Of a stretch of DNA of 64,000 nt, positions 62,482 to 64,000 are shown piece after piece. Source of the stretch: Astrobacterium formosum (GTDB taxonomy: Bacteria; Pseudomonadota; Alphaproteobacteria; Rhizobiales; Xanthobacteraceae); the NCBI GenBank assembly GCA_030848545.1, contig JAVDCA010000001.1:248001-312000 (forward strand), written 5' to 3'. Below the pieces are notes generated by a model. The model was not told the origin of the DNA and searched no databases. It was given only the letters and a program-made list of their open reading frames with translations. How positions within the stretch are numbered: the stretch's first letter is position 1; the number at the start of each line of letters is the position of its first letter. The position numbers and the translations under genes are program-made.

Positions 62482-62900
62482 GCGGTTGGCTCATCGACAC
62501 CAGCGTCCTGTCGGAATTGCGGCGGCCGCGGCCGAATCGCAAGGTGATCGCTTTCGTAGTGGAGCAGCCTCTCGATCTTCTCCACGTCAGCATCGTCACA
62601 TTTGCGGAGATCAGGTTCGGCATCGAAAGGGTCGACGATCCTGTGCACCGGGCCGAGTTGAACGAGTGGCTGGCCCACCGGGTTCGGCCGATGTTCGAAG
62701 GACGGGTGCTCATCGTCGATGAGGACGTGATGCTCCAGTGGCGATTGCTCGTCGAACAAGGGCGGCGCGTACGCCACACGTTCTCGCAACCAGATTTGAT
62801 CATCGCCGCCACGGCGATTCGTCATGGTCTCATGGTCGTATCGCGTGACACGCGGGATTTCGAAAAAGCCGGCGTGGCGGTGGTGAACCCGTGGAACTAG
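62478..62900 (+). CDS. PIN-domain ribonuclease toxin (VapC/FitB-like)
   Basis: A 140-residue PIN-domain RNase toxin of a type II toxin-antitoxin pair. The acidic active site is present: Asp in WLIDTSVLSEL, Glu in FAEIRFGIE, and the aspartates in PDLIIAATA and VVSRDTRDFEKAG. The closing VVNPWN is typical of FitB/VapC. It starts at GTG 62478, overlapping the antitoxin stop. The reading frame is intact although the antitoxin has a stop codon. RNA target unknown. Confidence 0.88.
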   Translation: MSGWLIDTSVLSELRRPRPNRKVIAFVVEQPLDLLHVSIVTFAEIRFGIERVDDPVHRAELNEWLAHRVRPMFEGRVLIVDEDVMLQWRLLVEQGRRVRHTFSQPDLIIAATAIRHGLMVVSRDTRDFEKAGVAVVNPWN

Positions 62901-62942
62901 AGCCGAGCGCTGGCCGTAGTGACGCGTCGCCGTTCTGCCGCT

Positions 62943-63024
62943 GTAGGTGGGTTGAGCGTGAGCGAAGCCCATCAGGATATTCGGAGAAGAACGATGGGTC
63001 TCGCTGCCGCTCGACCCATCCTAC
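62943..63024. repeat. Intergenic inverted repeat (GTAGGTGGGTTGAGCG type)
   Basis: GTAGGTGGGTTGAGCGTGAG with GCGAAGCCCATC pairs with GATGGGTCTCGC...CGACCCATCCTAC; nested arms total about 82 bp. The type is common between genes of Bradyrhizobium relatives. It follows the toxin gene. Confidence 0.65.
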
Positions 63025-63077
63025 GTGCTGTTTGCGACGAGAGACGGGTTCGGCTGGCGTTCAGCCAACCCTGCACG

Positions 63078-63254
63078 CTAGGCGGAACGCTTCCCCTTGA
63101 GCCGCAGCAACGGAATCAGGAGGCAGCCAAGGGCGGCGCACAAGGTCAGTCCGAGTATGCCGACGATTTCCGGTCGATAGCCATCGCGTATCAGTAAATG
63201 AATCCAAACGACGGTCGCAATCGACCCGGCGCCGGCGCCGAGAGCAGCAAGCAA
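63078..63254 (-). CDS. Possible small two-helix membrane protein
   Basis: A 58-residue frame starting with TTG (63254). It encodes two hydrophobic stretches, AALGAGAGSIATVVWIHLLI and VGILGLTLCAALGCLLIPLL, around a charged turn (RDGYRPE) and a basic end (RLKGKRSA). AGAAGG lies about 14 bases upstream, and a stop codon sits in frame just before the start. No family recognised. Convincing membrane-like composition and frame consistency are the only support; it might be a fragment of a longer gene. Confidence 0.4.
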   Translation of the reverse strand: MLAALGAGAGSIATVVWIHLLIRDGYRPEIVGILGLTLCAALGCLLIPLLRLKGKRSA

Positions 63255-63300
63255 ACTGGCAAATCACCTTCTCATGGTTCGTGCCCCACCACGATCCCAT

Positions 63301-64000
63301 TCACCTCAACGCCGCCGCGATGTTTCCCCCGTCGACCGTCGTCACGTCCGCTGTCGTCTTGAGCGCCAGGGCCTGCGCCAGGAACGCCTGGGCGACGTCG
63401 TCGGCGGTGACTTCGCGGCCGAGCAGGTTGCCGCTCATATAGTCCTTTTCCGAGACGCCGCGGGCGCGCGAGCGCGCCGCGATCATCTCGTCGGTCAAAA
63501 GCCCGGAACGGATGCGGTCGGCATTGACGGCGTTGGAGCGGATGCCGTCGGGGCCGTAATCCAGCGCGTATTGGCGCACGAGCAGGAGCGTCGCCGCCTT
63601 GGGCAGGCCGTAAGGGCCGAAATTCACCCCCGGATTGACCGCCTGCTTGGAAGCGTTGAACAGGAGGCAGCCGCCGGTCTTCTGCGCCTGCATGATGCGC
63701 ACTGCGTTCTGGGCGACGCGCTGGTGGCCGTAGAAATTCAATTCGAAGCTCTCGCGCAGCACCGCCTCGTCGACCTCGCCGATGCGGCCCTGCCAGGCGG
63801 CGCCCGCATTGGAGATCGCGATGTCGACGCCACCGAAGTGCTCGACGACGCGGTCGAAGGCGATGCGCACCGTGCGGGCGTCGGTGACGTCGCAGGTGAT
63901 CGCGAGCGCCGTCCCGCCGATCCTCTGCGCGGCCTCGCGGGCCGCGATCTCGTCCTTGTCGAGGATCGCCACTTCTGCGCCGGCAGCCGCGAAGGCGCGC
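63301..64000 (-). CDS. RhaD-type bifunctional aldolase/short-chain dehydrogenase, C-terminal dehydrogenase part (cut by window end)
   Basis: The visible 233 residues are an SDR module: AEVAILDKDEIAAREAAQRI, ISNAGAAWQG, FNASKQAVNPG and YGLPKAATL (Tyr-x3-Lys). SGNLLGREVTADDVAQAF and TADVTTVDGGNIAAAL are the endings seen in bifunctional rhamnulose-phosphate aldolase/lactaldehyde dehydrogenases of the RhaD-ADH type. The GTG at 63972 is internal; the frame continues off the right edge, where the aldolase part should lie. This suggests a rhamnose or deoxysugar pathway next door. Confidence 0.75.
   Translation of the reverse strand, partial: RAFAAAGAEVAILDKDEIAAREAAQRIGGTALAITCDVTDARTVRIAFDRVVEHFGGVDIAISNAGAAWQGRIGEVDEAVLRESFELNFYGHQRVAQNAVRIMQAQKTGGCLLFNASKQAVNPGVNFGPYGLPKAATLLLVRQYALDYGPDGIRSNAVNADRIRSGLLTDEMIAARSRARGVSEKDYMSGNLLGREVTADDVAQAFLAQALALKTTADVTTVDGGNIAAALR

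Noticed and set aside
1-64000. CRISPR array, rRNA operon, intact insertion sequence or prophage
   Set aside because: No regularly spaced repeats, no rRNA-like sequence, no transposase and no phage structural genes were seen; only a short recombinase-like remnant at 29281-29454.

Overview
The window is GC-rich chromosomal DNA from an alphaproteobacterium, most likely of the order Hyphomicrobiales (Bradyrhizobium/Xanthobacteraceae-like). That placement is an inference. It rests on the gene families present: intracellular PHA depolymerase, DUF2778/Tlde1-like protein, a TadG-like protein and a biotin-dependent acyl-CoA carboxylase. It also rests on several kinds of intergenic palindromes that resemble those common in that group. 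Both ends cut genes: an amino-acid ABC permease on the left and a short-chain dehydrogenase module on the right.

Region 1 (1-2198) is the end of a polar amino-acid ABC transporter operon (permease, permease, ATPase). Region 2 (2595-16876) is an exopolysaccharide locus. A PilZ-like protein and a polysaccharide deacetylase precede a leftward set (flippase, large two-part glycosyltransferase, GT4 glycosyltransferase). Diverging from these is a rightward operon: GumC/Wzc-like chain-length protein, Wzy-like polymerase, WecB/TagA-type transferase, an unknown protein with a duplicated cysteine-rich domain, and a CelD-type GNAT protein. A WbaP/GumD-type initiating sugar-phosphate transferase follows separately. 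The divergent gap holds a sequence with exact sigma-54 -24/-12 geometry facing the rightward operon.

Region 3 (16964-27451) is a catabolic cluster headed by a divergent GntR regulator: SDR, a 44-residue membrane peptide, sodium:solute symporter, PanE-like reductase, BKACE, MaoC, 3-hydroxyacyl-CoA dehydrogenase, two-subunit CoA transferase and thiolase. The enzymes fit import of an unknown hydroxy or keto acid, BKACE cleavage that releases acetoacetate, and conversion of acetoacetate to acetyl-CoA.

Region 4 (28012-45000) is mixed housekeeping and stress functions: patatin-like lipoprotein, a recombinase relic beside tRNA-Arg(TCG), a chemotaxis receptor, a rhodanese-type sulfurtransferase, propionyl-CoA carboxylase alpha subunit, an SDR, a GST and PhaZ. 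Next comes a leftward potassium set: an APH-like kinase, a KdpD lacking its N-terminal half, KdpE, a small membrane protein and Kup.

Region 5 (45187-64000) holds a secreted subtilase, an mhqO/mhqD-like pair, a six-heme cytochrome c, a DUF2778 protein, azlCD, a GDSL autotransporter and an SDR. These are followed by a TPP enzyme divergent from a Gfo/Idh dehydrogenase and a TIM-barrel isomerase, and a TadG-like protein. Last come a toxin-antitoxin pair whose antitoxin carries an in-frame amber codon, a possible small membrane protein, and the C-terminal dehydrogenase part of a RhaD-type bifunctional protein.
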